Of a DNA stretch of 53,644 nucleotides, positions 16,540 through 25,968 are shown piece by piece. The stretch spans positions 11,224 to 64,867 of the forward strand of contig DKQD01000089.1 in assembly GCA_002474345.1 (NCBI GenBank). The letters run 5' to 3'. This DNA comes from Bacteriovoracaceae bacterium UBA7317. GTDB taxonomy: Bacteria > Bdellovibrionota > Bacteriovoracia > Bacteriovoracales > Bacteriovoracaceae. Positions within the stretch are counted from its first letter, which is position 1, and the number at the start of each line of letters is the position of its first letter. The position numbers were made by a program, and so were the translations under genes. The notes below the pieces were generated by a model, which saw only the letters and a list, made by a program, of their open reading frames with translations, was not told the origin of the DNA and did not search any database.

Positions 16540-18841
16540 CTCTTCCACGCTCCTTAGAAGGTTTGTTTTTGTAGGGTTTCTTCTTACCTTAGTTATGGTC
16601 AGTAAACAAACTTTGGCCCAATTTAAGGAATTAAAGTCAGATAGGGAAACTCCCGTTACCTTTACAGCAAATATCTTCCAACATGAAGAAAATCCTCTAA
16701 AAAAATACCTCGCTTTAACCTTTCAAAACGAGAAAAAATGGCACACATACTGGAAGAACCCCGGGGATGCCGGAATTCCCCTTTCCTTTGAATTTTTTTC
16801 CAATAAAGAAAGAGTAAACCTTAAACCACTTGAGTGGCCCTACCCCCAAAGGTTTATAGAGAAAGGAGATATGTTGGCCTATGGTTATGAAGGCCGCTAC
16901 ACTTTTTTCTTCCCTTTAGCTGATAAAGATATAAAAACACTGAAAGGTAAAAGCCTTACAATAAAATCCAAATGGCTCGTCTGCAAAGAAATTTGCATTC
17001 CTGGACAAGATACCTTCAAAGGGCGATTTGACAATGACTTAAACCTCACAAAAAACTTTGAAAAGGTGTCAGTCTCCCCAAAAGAAATTAATAAGGCCTT
17101 CATTAACCTTCCAAAAAAGGTCCCCTTTCCCAAAAACCTAGTGCTTAATCTACACAAAAAGGAAAATGCAAACGAACTCTACCTCTCCTACCATTTTCAA
17201 AAAGAAAGTGGGAAGACGTCTCTCTTTGATGCTCCAAAAAACAATAATATTCTAACTCCTTTCCCACAATCTCCTTTTGATTTTCATAAAGAAGAAATTA
17301 TTAATAAAGGTCAAGGAACTCAAATAAAGATGAAAGTTCAGTGGGATGGTGAGTATATGGACCCCCCGATCGACTTTCCAAAAAATGGTTCTTTTAAAAA
17401 ACCCTACCGCTTAAGCTTTCTTTACCATGATGGCAAAGGGTCTGTAGGGGTTATTGAAAAGAGCTTTTCTGGCTTTCTTCTCTCGCCTGAAGGGTCTCAA
17501 ACTGAAAAAGAGGTGGCCTTAAAAAATTCATCATTAGAAGTCGAAAAAAACCTTAAATCCTCACCTTCTCTAAACATCAAAAGCGACAAGGTCCAGGACT
17601 TAAAAGTTGCTGGTAAACCTAAAAAAGAAGGTCTTCTTTTAACCTTTTTCTTTGCCTTACTAGGGGGCTTTATCCTTAATTTCATGCCATGCGTTTTTCC
17701 AGTTATCTCTCTCAAACTCTTTTCTCTTTTAAAACAAAAAGAAATGGGTCAGCTTTCCATAATGAAGCATAATGCTGTTTACTCTTCTGGTATTCTTTTC
17801 TCCTTTCTTGTTCTTTCTTTTATCGTATTAATACTGAAAAGCTCTGGAGAACAAATTGGATGGGGCTTTCACCTTCAATCTGCCTCTTTTCTTTCCATCA
17901 TGATTCTTTTCCTTTTCATATTATCCTTAAACCTATTCGGCCTCTATGAAATCAGAACTCCTGGTGGAAAAGTTATTGGAAATATTGACATAGACAGTTC
18001 GTATAAAAGCGACTTCATTTCTGGTGTTCTTGCGACAATCTTGTCAACTCCTTGTAGTGCACCGTTTTTAGGTGTAGCGCTTACCTTTGCTTTTACCTCT
18101 TCATTTCCCGTAACCCTCCTTATATTTTTATCCGTCGGGCTCGGGCTTAGTTTACCATTTCTTTTTGTCGGTATTTTTCCAGCAATGCTTAAAGTACTGC
18201 CCAAACCAGGCACATGGATGGAGCACTTCAAAAAGTTCTTAGGCCTTTCCTTACTTCTAACAAGCCTTTGGTTGTTTGATGTTTTCCAAACAATTATACC
18301 AACTCCTATGAGCTCTACAATCCTCATTCTAACCCTTATACTGACCTTTTTTACCTTCTACTCTTTAAAACACATGAAGCTAAATAAGCTCGGAAGCTTA
18401 ATTCTCATTATAATACCTTTCCTATCTCTATTTTATTTGGTCGGCATTCAACTTGACGTTAAAGATATAAATGCATCTTCAAGGGTCGTTCAGAAAGCAA
18501 CCAACCATCCATCGAATTGGGAAGTTTGGGCACCAGAGAAAATGAGTTATTACAAAAAAGAAGGTCAAGCGGTCTTTGTAGATTTCACAGCAAAGTGGTG
18601 TTTTACATGTATCGTCAACGAAAAGTTAGTCCTTCAAACCAAAGAGTTTGAAAAACTAATGCAAGACAAAGGCATTAAACCTCTCATTGCCGACTGGACA
18701 AAACGTGATCCAATAATTGGGAATTGGCTTAAACAACAAGGTGTTTTTGGACTCCCTGCTTACTTTATCCAGACTTCTCAAGGAAAGCTTATTCATTTAG
18801 GCGAAACAATTTCTATTAAAGAAATTAAAAAGCATCTTTAA
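16523..18841 (+). CDS. dsbD: DsbD-like thiol:disulfide interchange protein
   Basis: A 772-residue inner-membrane protein that should carry reducing power from the cytoplasm to the periplasm. Order: signal peptide (to about residue 32), a periplasmic DsbD/DsbC-like domain (about 40-320) with Lys-Lys-Trp-His-Thr-Tyr-Trp-Lys-Asn-Pro-Gly-Asp, a polytopic core of about eight helices with the two redox cysteines in Met-Pro-Cys-Val-Phe-Pro and Thr-Pro-Cys-Ser-Ala-Pro, and a C-terminal thioredoxin domain with Trp-Cys-Phe-Thr-Cys. All expected cysteines are present. I prefer ATG 16523; a TTG 24 bases upstream is also open, and neither has a good ribosome-binding site. Being next to copA suggests copper-related cysteine reduction in the envelope (inference). 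Confidence 0.85.
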   Translation: MAKYINSSTLLRRFVFVGFLLTLVMVSKQTLAQFKELKSDRETPVTFTANIFQHEENPLKKYLALTFQNEKKWHTYWKNPGDAGIPLSFEFFSNKERVNLKPLEWPYPQRFIEKGDMLAYGYEGRYTFFFPLADKDIKTLKGKSLTIKSKWLVCKEICIPGQDTFKGRFDNDLNLTKNFEKVSVSPKEINKAFINLPKKVPFPKNLVLNLHKKENANELYLSYHFQKESGKTSLFDAPKNNNILTPFPQSPFDFHKEEIINKGQGTQIKMKVQWDGEYMDPPIDFPKNGSFKKPYRLSFLYHDGKGSVGVIEKSFSGFLLSPEGSQTEKEVALKNSSLEVEKNLKSSPSLNIKSDKVQDLKVAGKPKKEGLLLTFFFALLGGFILNFMPCVFPVISLKLFSLLKQKEMGQLSIMKHNAVYSSGILFSFLVLSFIVLILKSSGEQIGWGFHLQSASFLSIMILFLFILSLNLFGLYEIRTPGGKVIGNIDIDSSYKSDFISGVLATILSTPCSAPFLGVALTFAFTSSFPVTLLIFLSVGLGLSLPFLFVGIFPAMLKVLPKPGTWMEHFKKFLGLSLLLTSLWLFDVFQTIIPTPMSSTILILTLILTFFTFYSLKHMKLNKLGSLILIIIPFLSLFYLVGIQLDVKDINASSRVVQKATNHPSNWEVWAPEKMSYYKKEGQAVFVDFTAKWCFTCIVNEKLVLQTKEFEKLMQDKGIKPLIADWTKRDPIIGNWLKQQGVFGLPAYFIQTSQGKLIHLGETISIKEIKKHL

Positions 18842-18845
18842 AGGT

Positions 18846-18872
18846 AAAACCGTAAACAAGGTTTTGTTTTTT
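18846..18872 (+). terminator. Probable rho-independent terminator after dsbD
   Basis: AAAACC (18846-18851) and GGTTTT (18860-18865) can form a short stem with an 8-base loop, followed by a T-rich run. The stem is only six pairs, so termination strength is uncertain. It sits 5 bases after the stop codon. Confidence 0.45.
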
Positions 18873-18927
18873 CCTTGCTAAGTCCTGACAATACTTCTAC
18901 AACTAGTCAAACCTACGGAGAAGTAGC

Positions 18928-19413
18928 ATGAAAAAGATGTTTTGCGTCTTACTTGGCTTTCTATATTCATTTTCCTCTCTTGCATCATATAACCTGGATA
19001 AGCTTAACCTTGAGGGGCTATGGCAACTCAAAGACTATCCAAGTCATGATTCAAAAGAAAAGATCCTCTATGACTTTAAGTTAAATAAAACCCTTGGCGT
19101 TGACCCTGAAGGCTTTCGACTCTCCTACTTTACAAACCATATCTCAACTAAAAGTGGTATTGACGGGATAGGACTTTTTGTTATGCCTTCATGCCGCCAA
19201 GGACGATTTAATTATTTTCTTAGGCTTAATAGAACGGATTTTACATTTCAACTTTTCGAAATAATAGATTCAAAGGGGTATCCAAATATTAATGCCCTAA
19301 TTATTCAAAAAAGTGGGAGTCCAAAAGTATTTGCTCTAGAAAAAGTTCAAAATGCCAGGCGAAGAAATCTCTCACGAATCCATAGGGCCAATGCTAAACC
19401 CAAAAATAGATAG
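18928..19413 (+). CDS. Secreted hypothetical protein
   Basis: A 161-residue protein with a clear signal peptide (Lys-Lys start, hydrophobic core, cleavage near Ala-19). The mature part starts with Leu-Glu-Gly-Leu-Trp-Gln-Leu, the kind of strand that opens small beta-barrels such as lipocalins, and is strand-rich up to a basic Arg-rich tail; that fold guess is weak. GGAGAAG lies just before the ATG. It has its own transcription unit after the terminator of the dsbD-like gene. Confidence 0.6.
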   Translation: MKKMFCVLLGFLYSFSSLASYNLDKLNLEGLWQLKDYPSHDSKEKILYDFKLNKTLGVDPEGFRLSYFTNHISTKSGIDGIGLFVMPSCRQGRFNYFLRLNRTDFTFQLFEIIDSKGYPNINALIIQKSGSPKVFALEKVQNARRRNLSRIHRANAKPKNR

Positions 19414-19482
19414 TTCATTTCTAGCTGCTTTTACATACACATTTTTATTTATAAAGTTTTTTCATCCAAGGCTTCATGATCA

Positions 19483-20505
19483 ATGGTAAAGTCATATCAA
19501 TTTATTATGGGAATAGATGTAGGTGGCACAAAAATAGAGGCCGTCCTTATTTTATTAAAACCAGGGGGTGAATTTGAAGTTATTGAACGTAAAAGAACCC
19601 CTACTAAAAGAGAAAAAGGTTACTCATTAGTTTTAAATCGTATTGTGGAGCTAATTCAGGATCTAAGTCAAAAACTCCCTCATAAGAACAGGTCTCTTTC
19701 AGGCGTTGGAATTGGACTGCCAGGTACTGTGGACCCAGAGTCGCAGCTTATGCTAAATGGAAACACCTCTCTTTTTGTAGGACGACCTCTCAAATCTGAC
19801 CTGCAAGAAGCCCTTGGTAATGAAACGCTCCCTATTATAATTGAAAATGATGCCAATTGCTTTATCCTTGCAGAAACAAAAGCGGGAGCAGGACTCCTTT
19901 ATGAAAAAGAAACAGGTAGGTCTATTGAAGAACAAATAGGTATTGGAATAATTCTTGGAACTGGGGTTGGAGGAGGATTAATTAACAGGGGTAAGCTTTT
20001 CCGAGGCAGAAAAGGAGGTGGTCTTGAGGTCGGTCATGGGCCTCTAGGCTCAAGAACTGACGGGAGACCCTGTTTCTGTGGCTTAAATGGGTGTGCAGAG
20101 GCTTATTTATCAGGAACGGCTCTTCTTCAAGACTTTAAGAAGACTTCCCAAGGCTTTCTCTCAGAAATCAAAATTTCCGGAGACTCTATTTTTGAAAAAG
20201 CAAAAGATAAAAGTTCAACTTCCTATCAAATCGTATCAAATTACAAAAAGAACCTTTCCCTTTTTCTTATCAATTTAACAAATATTTTTGATCCCGATTA
20301 TTTTGTTTTAGGGGGTGGGGTTAGCAAACAGCAATCTCTTTATAAAGGCCTAGAAGAAGACCTAATTAAAAAGTCCTTTGTTCCGGAATCATCGCCCAAA
20401 GTTTATAAGCATAATCTTGGAGACTCTGCTGGAGTTTTTGGAGCCGCTTTTCTGGTTAAGAATCTTTTTGATCCAAATAAAAATCAAGCTCTACAACTTT
20501 TATAA
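19483..20505 (+). CDS. ROK-family sugar kinase
   Basis: A 340-residue ROK (repressor, ORF, kinase) protein without a DNA-binding domain, so probably an ATP-dependent sugar kinase such as glucokinase or fructokinase. Visible motifs: phosphate loop Gly-Ile-Asp-Val-Gly-Gly-Thr-Lys near 10-17, Gly-Leu-Pro-Gly near 78, catalytic Asp in Glu-Asn-Asp-Ala-Asn, Gly-Thr-Gly-Val-Gly-Gly-Gly, the sugar-binding Glu-Val-Gly-His, and the zinc site Cys-Phe-Cys-Gly-Leu-Asn-Gly-Cys. A 12-residue insertion follows the catalytic region. The substrate cannot be read from the sequence. Its 3' end overlaps the convergent gene by 50 bases. Confidence 0.85.
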   Translation: MVKSYQFIMGIDVGGTKIEAVLILLKPGGEFEVIERKRTPTKREKGYSLVLNRIVELIQDLSQKLPHKNRSLSGVGIGLPGTVDPESQLMLNGNTSLFVGRPLKSDLQEALGNETLPIIIENDANCFILAETKAGAGLLYEKETGRSIEEQIGIGIILGTGVGGGLINRGKLFRGRKGGGLEVGHGPLGSRTDGRPCFCGLNGCAEAYLSGTALLQDFKKTSQGFLSEIKISGDSIFEKAKDKSSTSYQIVSNYKKNLSLFLINLTNIFDPDYFVLGGGVSKQQSLYKGLEEDLIKKSFVPESSPKVYKHNLGDSAGVFGAAFLVKNLFDPNKNQALQLL

Positions 20506-20941
20506 CTCTTTCCTTATCGCCATTTTTTAAAAGACAGTAGTCAAAAGGATGCTCTGCATAGTAAAAATTATCTTTCATTGTCACGAACTGCTCAAAAACA
20601 AGAGGGTTTTTTTCAGTTACTTCTAGCTTTTCCTTTCCAAAAACATCCCCAACACTTTTCTTTTTTCCTATACAGAGGACCTGGTGTGTTTCTTTTTTTT
20701 CAGGGTTGCTAATTCTAGGAACATCATAAACATTCCCACCTTCCCCATAAGGCTGAAGAACGCCTTCACCATTTTGGAACAAAACCTTTTCTACAGTTCT
20801 TTCCCAACAAGACTGCCCCCAATCTCCTAGCATGGCCCCCGTGTCGTCCTTGCGATTGAACTCTTGAATTTCTGGCCATGTTTTGTCAAGAATCTTTCTA
20901 AAGGCCAGGACTATTTCTGAAACATTTTTATCAAGTCTCAT
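20456..20941 (-). CDS. Hypothetical cytoplasmic protein
   Basis: A 161-residue unrecognised protein, acidic, with two Trp-containing motifs in the first third and a strand-rich second half. No signal peptide. I chose ATG 20941 because AAGGA lies 7 bases upstream; the ATG 21 bases earlier has none. It overlaps the end of the ROK kinase gene by 50 bases in a tail-to-tail arrangement. Function unknown. Confidence 0.6.
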   Translation of the reverse strand: MRLDKNVSEIVLAFRKILDKTWPEIQEFNRKDDTGAMLGDWGQSCWERTVEKVLFQNGEGVLQPYGEGGNVYDVPRISNPEKKETHQVLCIGKKKSVGDVFGKEKLEVTEKNPLVFEQFVTMKDNFYYAEHPFDYCLLKNGDKERVIKVVELDFYLDQKDS

Positions 20942-21016
20942 GCTTTTTTCCTTTTTTTTCATTATAATGAAGATAGCATGGATCGTTTAGTAATAAATTT
21001 CTAGGAAAAAGTATCT

Positions 21017-21379
21017 GTGAAAAAAATTATCATCGTGGACGATTCAGAGTCCTACCGTTCAAGAATTAAAAGAGATCTCGAAGCAAACAGCTATACAGTA
21101 ATAGAAGCGATCAATGGTGAAGATGGAGTAAAACTATGTAAACAACATCTTGATGCCGATGCAATTTTAGTTGATATGAATATGCCAGGGATGGACGGAC
21201 TAAGAATGATTTCTATCCTTAGACAAGAAGACGATTTTCAAAAAGTTCCTGTCCTTATTGTAACAACAGAGAGTAGTGCCGAACAAAAAAGCCAAGCTAA
21301 GGAACTAGGAGTTATTGCGTGGATACAAAAACCCATTTCTGGACGCGCTCTTGTAAAAACACTAAATAAACTTCTCTAG
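21017..21379 (+). CDS. CheY-like single-domain response regulator
   Basis: A 120-residue receiver domain of CheY length. Acidic pair Asp8-Asp9, phosphoacceptor Asp53 in Val-Asp-Met-Asn-Met-Pro-Gly, a Thr-Thr switch and Lys in Gln-Lys-Pro are all present, so it should be phosphorylatable. The start is GTG with AGGAA 9 bases upstream, and a perfect TATAAT at about 20964-20969 is a likely -10. No kinase or chemotaxis gene is adjacent, so the partner is unknown. Confidence 0.87.
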   Translation: MKKIIIVDDSESYRSRIKRDLEANSYTVIEAINGEDGVKLCKQHLDADAILVDMNMPGMDGLRMISILRQEDDFQKVPVLIVTTESSAEQKSQAKELGVIAWIQKPISGRALVKTLNKLL

Positions 21380-21419
21380 CCCCTAAAACTTCAAAGCTTA
21401 CTCATTCTTTAGGTTGCAT

Positions 21420-22424
21420 TTAATTTAGAGATTGACTCATCTTCAGCACTTCAGAACTTAAATGAGCGAATTCTTCTGGTAATAAGGCCTGATAACCATC
21501 GCTCAAAGCTTCTCTTGGTTTGTCATGAACTTCAACCATAATCCCATGAGCACCTACAGCCAAAGACCCTTTCGACATAGGGGCGATCAGTTCCTTCCTA
21601 CCCGTGCCATGACTTGGATCAACAATGATTGGAAGGTGGCTTAAAGTTTTAATTGAGGGAACAGCAGAAAGATCTAAAAGGTTTCTAGTATATTTATCAA
21701 AAGAACGAATCCCTCTTTCACATAAAATAACCTGATCATTCCCATTTTGCATAATATATTCTGCAGACGACAACCACTCCTCTAATGTAGCTGAAAGTCC
21801 TCTTTTTAAAACAACGGCTTTCTTAGTTCTCCCAACTTCCTTAAGAAGAGGAAAATTTTGCATGTTCCGGGCCCCTATTTGAATAATATCAGCATACTCA
21901 GCTACAAGTTTCAGACTTTCGAAATCTATGGCCTCAGTAATGATAGGAATATCCAACTCCAAAGAAGCCTCTTTTAAAATTTTAAGACCATCGAGCCCCA
22001 AACCCTGAAAACTATAAGGCGATGTTCTCGGTTTAAAAGCTCCTCCTCTTAAAACATCAGCGCCATGTTTTTTTACAGAGCGAGCAATTCTCAAGGTCTG
22101 CTCTTCACTTTCTATAGAGCAAGGGCCAGCAATATTGACAAAATGACCTTCACCAAAAGTAACAGAACCAACCTTAACTTTGGTCCCCTTTGGGTTAAAT
22201 TTTCTACCAGCTAATTTGTAAGGTGATGTTACTCGTATACACTTAACAACTCCGCCTAAAGGAAGAAATTCACGTTCCTTAATCGGTCCATCATTACCAG
22301 TAATTCCAATAGCAAAACTATGCTCACCAGGTATTGGATGGGCCTTAAATCCTAGTTTATCGATATGTTGACAAACAGCTTCTCTTTCTTTTTGACTCGA
22401 GTCAGGTTTCATTAAAATCAACAT
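21420..22424 (-). CDS. aroF: 3-deoxy-7-phosphoheptulonate synthase (type I beta, ferredoxin-like domain)
   Basis: A 334-residue DAHP synthase condensing phosphoenolpyruvate and erythrose-4-phosphate, the entry step of the shikimate pathway. Residues 1 to about 75 form the ferredoxin-like regulatory domain of the Thermotoga/Bacillus-type enzyme; the TIM barrel follows with Gly-Pro-Cys-Ser-Ile-Glu, Arg-Gly-Gly-Ala-Phe-Lys-Pro-Arg-Thr, and Asp-Pro-Ser-His-Gly-Thr-Gly. It is the last gene of the tryptophan operon, 31 bases after trpA, with a GGAGAA ribosome site. Its position puts supply of chorismate under the same attenuator as the trp genes (inference). Confidence 0.9.
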   Translation of the reverse strand: MLILMKPDSSQKEREAVCQHIDKLGFKAHPIPGEHSFAIGITGNDGPIKEREFLPLGGVVKCIRVTSPYKLAGRKFNPKGTKVKVGSVTFGEGHFVNIAGPCSIESEEQTLRIARSVKKHGADVLRGGAFKPRTSPYSFQGLGLDGLKILKEASLELDIPIITEAIDFESLKLVAEYADIIQIGARNMQNFPLLKEVGRTKKAVVLKRGLSATLEEWLSSAEYIMQNGNDQVILCERGIRSFDKYTRNLLDLSAVPSIKTLSHLPIIVDPSHGTGRKELIAPMSKGSLAVGAHGIMVEVHDKPREALSDGYQALLPEEFAHLSSEVLKMSQSLN

Positions 22425-22455
22425 TATGATTCTCCTCTCTTTTATAATGATCTTT

Positions 22456-23265
22456 CTAAACTAATGCATTTTTAAGCTTATAAACCAATGAATAAATATT
22501 TTTTCTAGCTTCTTTAAAATTTTTTGCTATTTCAATTTCGCGAACGATTGCACTACCAACAATAATACCATCACAATAAGGGGAAAGAGTTTTAACTTGA
22601 TCAACTTTTGAAAGACCAAACCCAACAATTAAAGGTTTCTTAACAACTTTTCTAACATCTTTAAGTTTTTCCAATAGTCCCTCGGAAAGTTTCTCAGTTA
22701 CTCCTGTTGTCCCTGTCTTAGATACATAGTAAACAAAACCCTTTGTTTCTTTTTCAATCAATTTCCACCGAGAAGGCTTTGTTGTAGGTGACATTAAAAA
22801 AACTGGGGAAATATTGTCTTTTTCCAAAAAATCTTTAAATACTTTTTCTTCTTCAAGAAATGATTCCGGTGTTAAATCGACAGGGAGAATACTATTTACC
22901 CCTACCTCTCGGCATCTTCTCGAGAGTTTTTCAAAACCAAATTTAAAAAGAGGATTCATATAGGAAAAAAGGACTATTGGCTTTTTTATTCCCCTTTTTC
23001 TAATTTCTAAAACACTCTCTAAAACTCCGTCTAAATGGCATCCTTTCTTTAAAGCTCTTTCACTTGCCTTTTGGTTAGTTGGACCATCAGCTAAAGGATC
23101 TGAAAAAGGAACTCCTAATTCAATAATGTCCGCTCCTGCATGAGAGATTGTTTCTACAATATCAACAGTTTTAACAAGATCAGGATCACCCGCCGTGATA
23201 TAGGCCACGAAAGCTTTTTTTCCATTTTCTCTGAGATAGCCTAAAGTTTTATCGATTGATTCCAT
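22456..23265 (-). CDS. trpA: Tryptophan synthase alpha chain
   Basis: A 269-residue TIM-barrel protein that cleaves indole-3-glycerol phosphate and channels indole to TrpB. Visible: Tyr-Ile-Thr-Ala-Gly-Asp-Pro near the N-terminus, the catalytic Glu in Glu-Leu-Gly-Val-Pro-Phe-Ser-Asp-Pro, the catalytic Asp in Val-Asp-Leu-Thr-Pro-Glu, and a C-terminal phosphate-binding Gly-Phe-Gly and Val-Gly-Ser-Ala. Length is normal. It lies 29 bases after trpB in the same operon. Confidence 0.95.
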   Translation of the reverse strand: MESIDKTLGYLRENGKKAFVAYITAGDPDLVKTVDIVETISHAGADIIELGVPFSDPLADGPTNQKASERALKKGCHLDGVLESVLEIRKRGIKKPIVLFSYMNPLFKFGFEKLSRRCREVGVNSILPVDLTPESFLEEEKVFKDFLEKDNISPVFLMSPTTKPSRWKLIEKETKGFVYYVSKTGTTGVTEKLSEGLLEKLKDVRKVVKKPLIVGFGLSKVDQVKTLSPYCDGIIVGSAIVREIEIAKNFKEARKNIYSLVYKLKNALV

Positions 23266-23294
23266 AATAATTCCTAAAGCCGATGTTAAATTTT

Positions 23295-24491
23295 TTAATT
23301 ATATATATCTTCTTTATTCGAATAAAAGATTGCAGTTTCAACATCCTTGTCACCTCTTCCAGAAAGGTTGCAAACAACAATTTTATCTTTTGATAAATTA
23401 GAAGCTTCTTTGATTATGTAAGCAATTGCATGAGAACTTTCTATAGCAGGTATAATACCTTCCATTTTTGATAAAAGGGAAAAAGCATTCATGGCCTCTT
23501 TATCCGTCGCATATGTATATTGCGCCCTTCCTTCTGCTTTTAAAAAACAGTGCAGAGGACCTATCCCAGCATAATCTAAACCAGCGGAAATACTTTTAGT
23601 TTCTTTTATTTGTCCAAATTGATCCTGCAAAATAAAAGTTTTAGTTCCTTGAAAAATTCCTACACTCCCACCTTCAAACCTGGCCGCATGAAGGTTTTCT
23701 TTTATACCAAGCCCACCGGCTTCAACTCCAACTAAAGAAACACTCTTATCTTCTAGAAAAGGGTGAAATAATCCAATTGCATTACTTCCACCACCGACAC
23801 AAGCAATGAGTTGATCGGGAAGACGTCCCTCTTTATTTAAAATTTGGTCTTTAACCTCTTGTCCAATAACAGATTGAAATTCAGTAACCATTTGAGGGTA
23901 AGGATGAGGGCCAAGGGCCGAGCCCAATAAATAATAAGAATCTTTAACATTTGTCACCCAATCTCTCATGGCCTCATTGATAGCATCTTTTAATGTCTTG
24001 GATCCTGAATCAACAGACTTTACTGAAGCTCCCAAAAGCCTCATTCTATACACATTGAGTCTTTGTCTTTTTGTATCATCTTCACCCATATAAATTGTGC
24101 AATTTAATCCGAATAGAGCACAGACTGTAGCAACAGCAACTCCATGTTGCCCGGCACCTGTTTCAGCAATAATTCTTGTTTTTCTCATTCTCTTAGCTAT
24201 AAGAATTTGGCCTAAAGTATTATTTATCTTATGAGCTCCGGTATGAGTAAGATCCTCTCTTTTGAGATAAATTTTTGGGCCTCCTAAAAACTGAGAGAGC
24301 CTTTTTGCGTATGTTAGTGGTGTAGCACGGCCAACATATTCTTTTTGCCAGTATGAGAGATCTGATTTAAAGCTTTTCTCATCTCTAAACTTTTCAAAAG
24401 CTTCTTTTACTTCTTCTATTGGCCCAGATAAGGTCTCAGGAATATACGAACCTCCATACTGCCCATAAAAGCCTCTTGAGTCAGGGTTCAT
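23295..24491 (-). CDS. trpB: Tryptophan synthase beta chain
   Basis: A 398-residue PLP enzyme that joins indole and serine into tryptophan. The PLP lysine sits in His-Thr-Gly-Ala-His-Lys-Ile-Asn-Asn, and the phosphate loop Gly-Gly-Gly-Ser-Asn-Ala is present. The N-terminal Gly-Gly-Ser-Tyr-Ile-Pro-Glu-Thr is typical of the TrpB1 type. The ATG overlaps the trpF stop by one base (TAATG), so translation is coupled. Confidence 0.96.
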   Translation of the reverse strand: MNPDSRGFYGQYGGSYIPETLSGPIEEVKEAFEKFRDEKSFKSDLSYWQKEYVGRATPLTYAKRLSQFLGGPKIYLKREDLTHTGAHKINNTLGQILIAKRMRKTRIIAETGAGQHGVAVATVCALFGLNCTIYMGEDDTKRQRLNVYRMRLLGASVKSVDSGSKTLKDAINEAMRDWVTNVKDSYYLLGSALGPHPYPQMVTEFQSVIGQEVKDQILNKEGRLPDQLIACVGGGSNAIGLFHPFLEDKSVSLVGVEAGGLGIKENLHAARFEGGSVGIFQGTKTFILQDQFGQIKETKSISAGLDYAGIGPLHCFLKAEGRAQYTYATDKEAMNAFSLLSKMEGIIPAIESSHAIAYIIKEASNLSKDKIVVCNLSGRGDKDVETAIFYSNKEDIYN

Positions 24492-25138
24492 TATTTAACC
24501 TCCATTTGAATCGTAGAAAAAAGTTCTTTTAATTTTTTGTGATCCTTCACCCCTGGCTTAGATTCCACGGAACTTGATAAGTCAAAGGCGAAGGGGTCTA
24601 CTTCCTCTTTTGCTAAAACCATATTTTTTTTATTCAATCCACCGGCCAAAATTAATTTTCTGTGGGGGCCTATTTTTTTCTTAACCCTCCTTGCAAAACT
24701 CCAATCAGAAATTTCACCTTGACCACCATAAGATCCATTAAGACCTGGAACAGCATCAATTAAAAAACTTATCTTTGGGTGTGCCCTTAAAAATAAATGA
24801 ATATTGGGAAAATCCATGTAGTTCAACTTTTTTATTACATTAAACTTATGATCAATTGAAGATAGAACTTGGGGCGACTCTTCTCCATGTAATTGAAAAG
24901 TATTAAATTTCACTTTTTTTTGAACATCGATCATTTCACAAAGAGACTCATTAACAAAAACGCCAACTAACTTTTTAGAGATATCAGTTTGATAATTTTT
25001 TACGATATTTCCTGCTATTTCAGGTTTTATAAACCTAGGACTTTTTTTATAAAAAATAAAACCTAATGCCCATGCACCCAAATCAATTGATTTCCTAATA
25101 TCTTTTTCTTGTTTAAGTCCACAAATTTTTAATTTCAT
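24491..25138 (-). CDS. trpF: Phosphoribosylanthranilate isomerase
   Basis: A 215-residue single-domain TIM barrel. The catalytic Cys is in Lys-Ile-Cys-Gly-Leu at the N-terminus. The catalytic Asp lies in Leu-Ile-Asp-Ala-Val, and the C-terminal Asp-Leu-Ser-Ser-Ser-Val-Glu followed by Pro-Gly-Val-Lys-Asp is the usual phosphate-site region; Ser replaces the common Gly there. It starts in a 4-base ATGA overlap with trpC and is separate from it, unlike the fused TrpC-TrpF of enterobacteria. Confidence 0.93.
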   Translation of the reverse strand: MKLKICGLKQEKDIRKSIDLGAWALGFIFYKKSPRFIKPEIAGNIVKNYQTDISKKLVGVFVNESLCEMIDVQKKVKFNTFQLHGEESPQVLSSIDHKFNVIKKLNYMDFPNIHLFLRAHPKISFLIDAVPGLNGSYGGQGEISDWSFARRVKKKIGPHRKLILAGGLNKKNMVLAKEEVDPFAFDLSSSVESKPGVKDHKKLKELFSTIQMEVK

Positions 25139-25968
25139 AAAACTACTTCGTTATAAGTTCGGCTTGATCGAATAATTTGATTTAATTTTTTGCCAGGATC
25201 TTTTTCTCTCATGAAACTTGACCCTATTAAAAATCCATCAAAACCGGCCATTTGTAATAACTTAATTTCTTGACCAGATTTTATTCCGCTTTCACTAATT
25301 AGAACTATATCTTTAGTTTTCATTGACGCCAGTTTGATAGAAATATCTAAATTAACTCTGAAATTTTTTAAATCTCGATTATTTACGCCAATTATTTTAG
25401 CACCAGCATTTAAGGCAATCTTAAACTCTTCTTGATTGTGGACTTCAACTAAAGCTTCCAGGCCATACTTCTCTGCATACTTTAAAAAAAGTTCTAATTT
25501 GCGAGGACCAAGAAGTGCCACTATAAAGAGGATACAATCGGCTCCCAAAACCTTAGTATGAAGAATCTGAAATTCATCGACTATAAAGTCTTTTCTTAAA
25601 ATTTTAGAGTTGTGAAGTTTATTAGAAACCCTCTTTATATCCAAAATATCGCCTTTAAAATAAAAAGGCTCAGTAACGATACTTAAAGCAGTCGCCCCTC
25701 CTTTTAAATAACTCATGGCTATTTCAGTACATGCCATTTCAAACCTAGGTTTAATAATCCCTACACTTGGACTTCCATATTTAATTTCAGAAATAATATG
25801 AGGACGACTTCCTTCCAAAAAAGATTCTCTAAAAGATGCTCTTTTTGAAATATTAACATGTTGAAAGGCTTCTTCTAGACTTTCAACAGGCCACTGTTTT
25901 TTTTCTCTCTCAACTTGATCCTTCACCTTTTTATATATCCTGGAAAGAAAAGTATTCTCTATTTTCAT
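25135..25968 (-). CDS. trpC: Indole-3-glycerol phosphate synthase
   Basis: A 277-residue TIM-barrel enzyme that closes the indole ring. The family motif Ser-Glu-Ile-Lys-Tyr-Gly-Ser-Pro-Ser is present with the catalytic Lys, followed by Arg-Lys-Asp-Phe-Ile, Glu-Val-His, and Gly-Val-Asn-Asn-Arg-Asp-Leu, and a Ser-Glu-Ser-Gly-Ile phosphate loop. The N-terminal helical extension is normal. It overlaps trpD by 4 bases upstream and trpF by 4 bases downstream. Confidence 0.94.
   Translation of the reverse strand: MKIENTFLSRIYKKVKDQVEREKKQWPVESLEEAFQHVNISKRASFRESFLEGSRPHIISEIKYGSPSVGIIKPRFEMACTEIAMSYLKGGATALSIVTEPFYFKGDILDIKRVSNKLHNSKILRKDFIVDEFQILHTKVLGADCILFIVALLGPRKLELFLKYAEKYGLEALVEVHNQEEFKIALNAGAKIIGVNNRDLKNFRVNLDISIKLASMKTKDIVLISESGIKSGQEIKLLQMAGFDGFLIGSSFMREKDPGKKLNQIIRSSRTYNEVVL

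Noticed and set aside
21380..21419. Terminator between the CheY-like gene and aroF
   Set aside because: Only a 6-pair stem with a long loop and no clear T-run on either strand.
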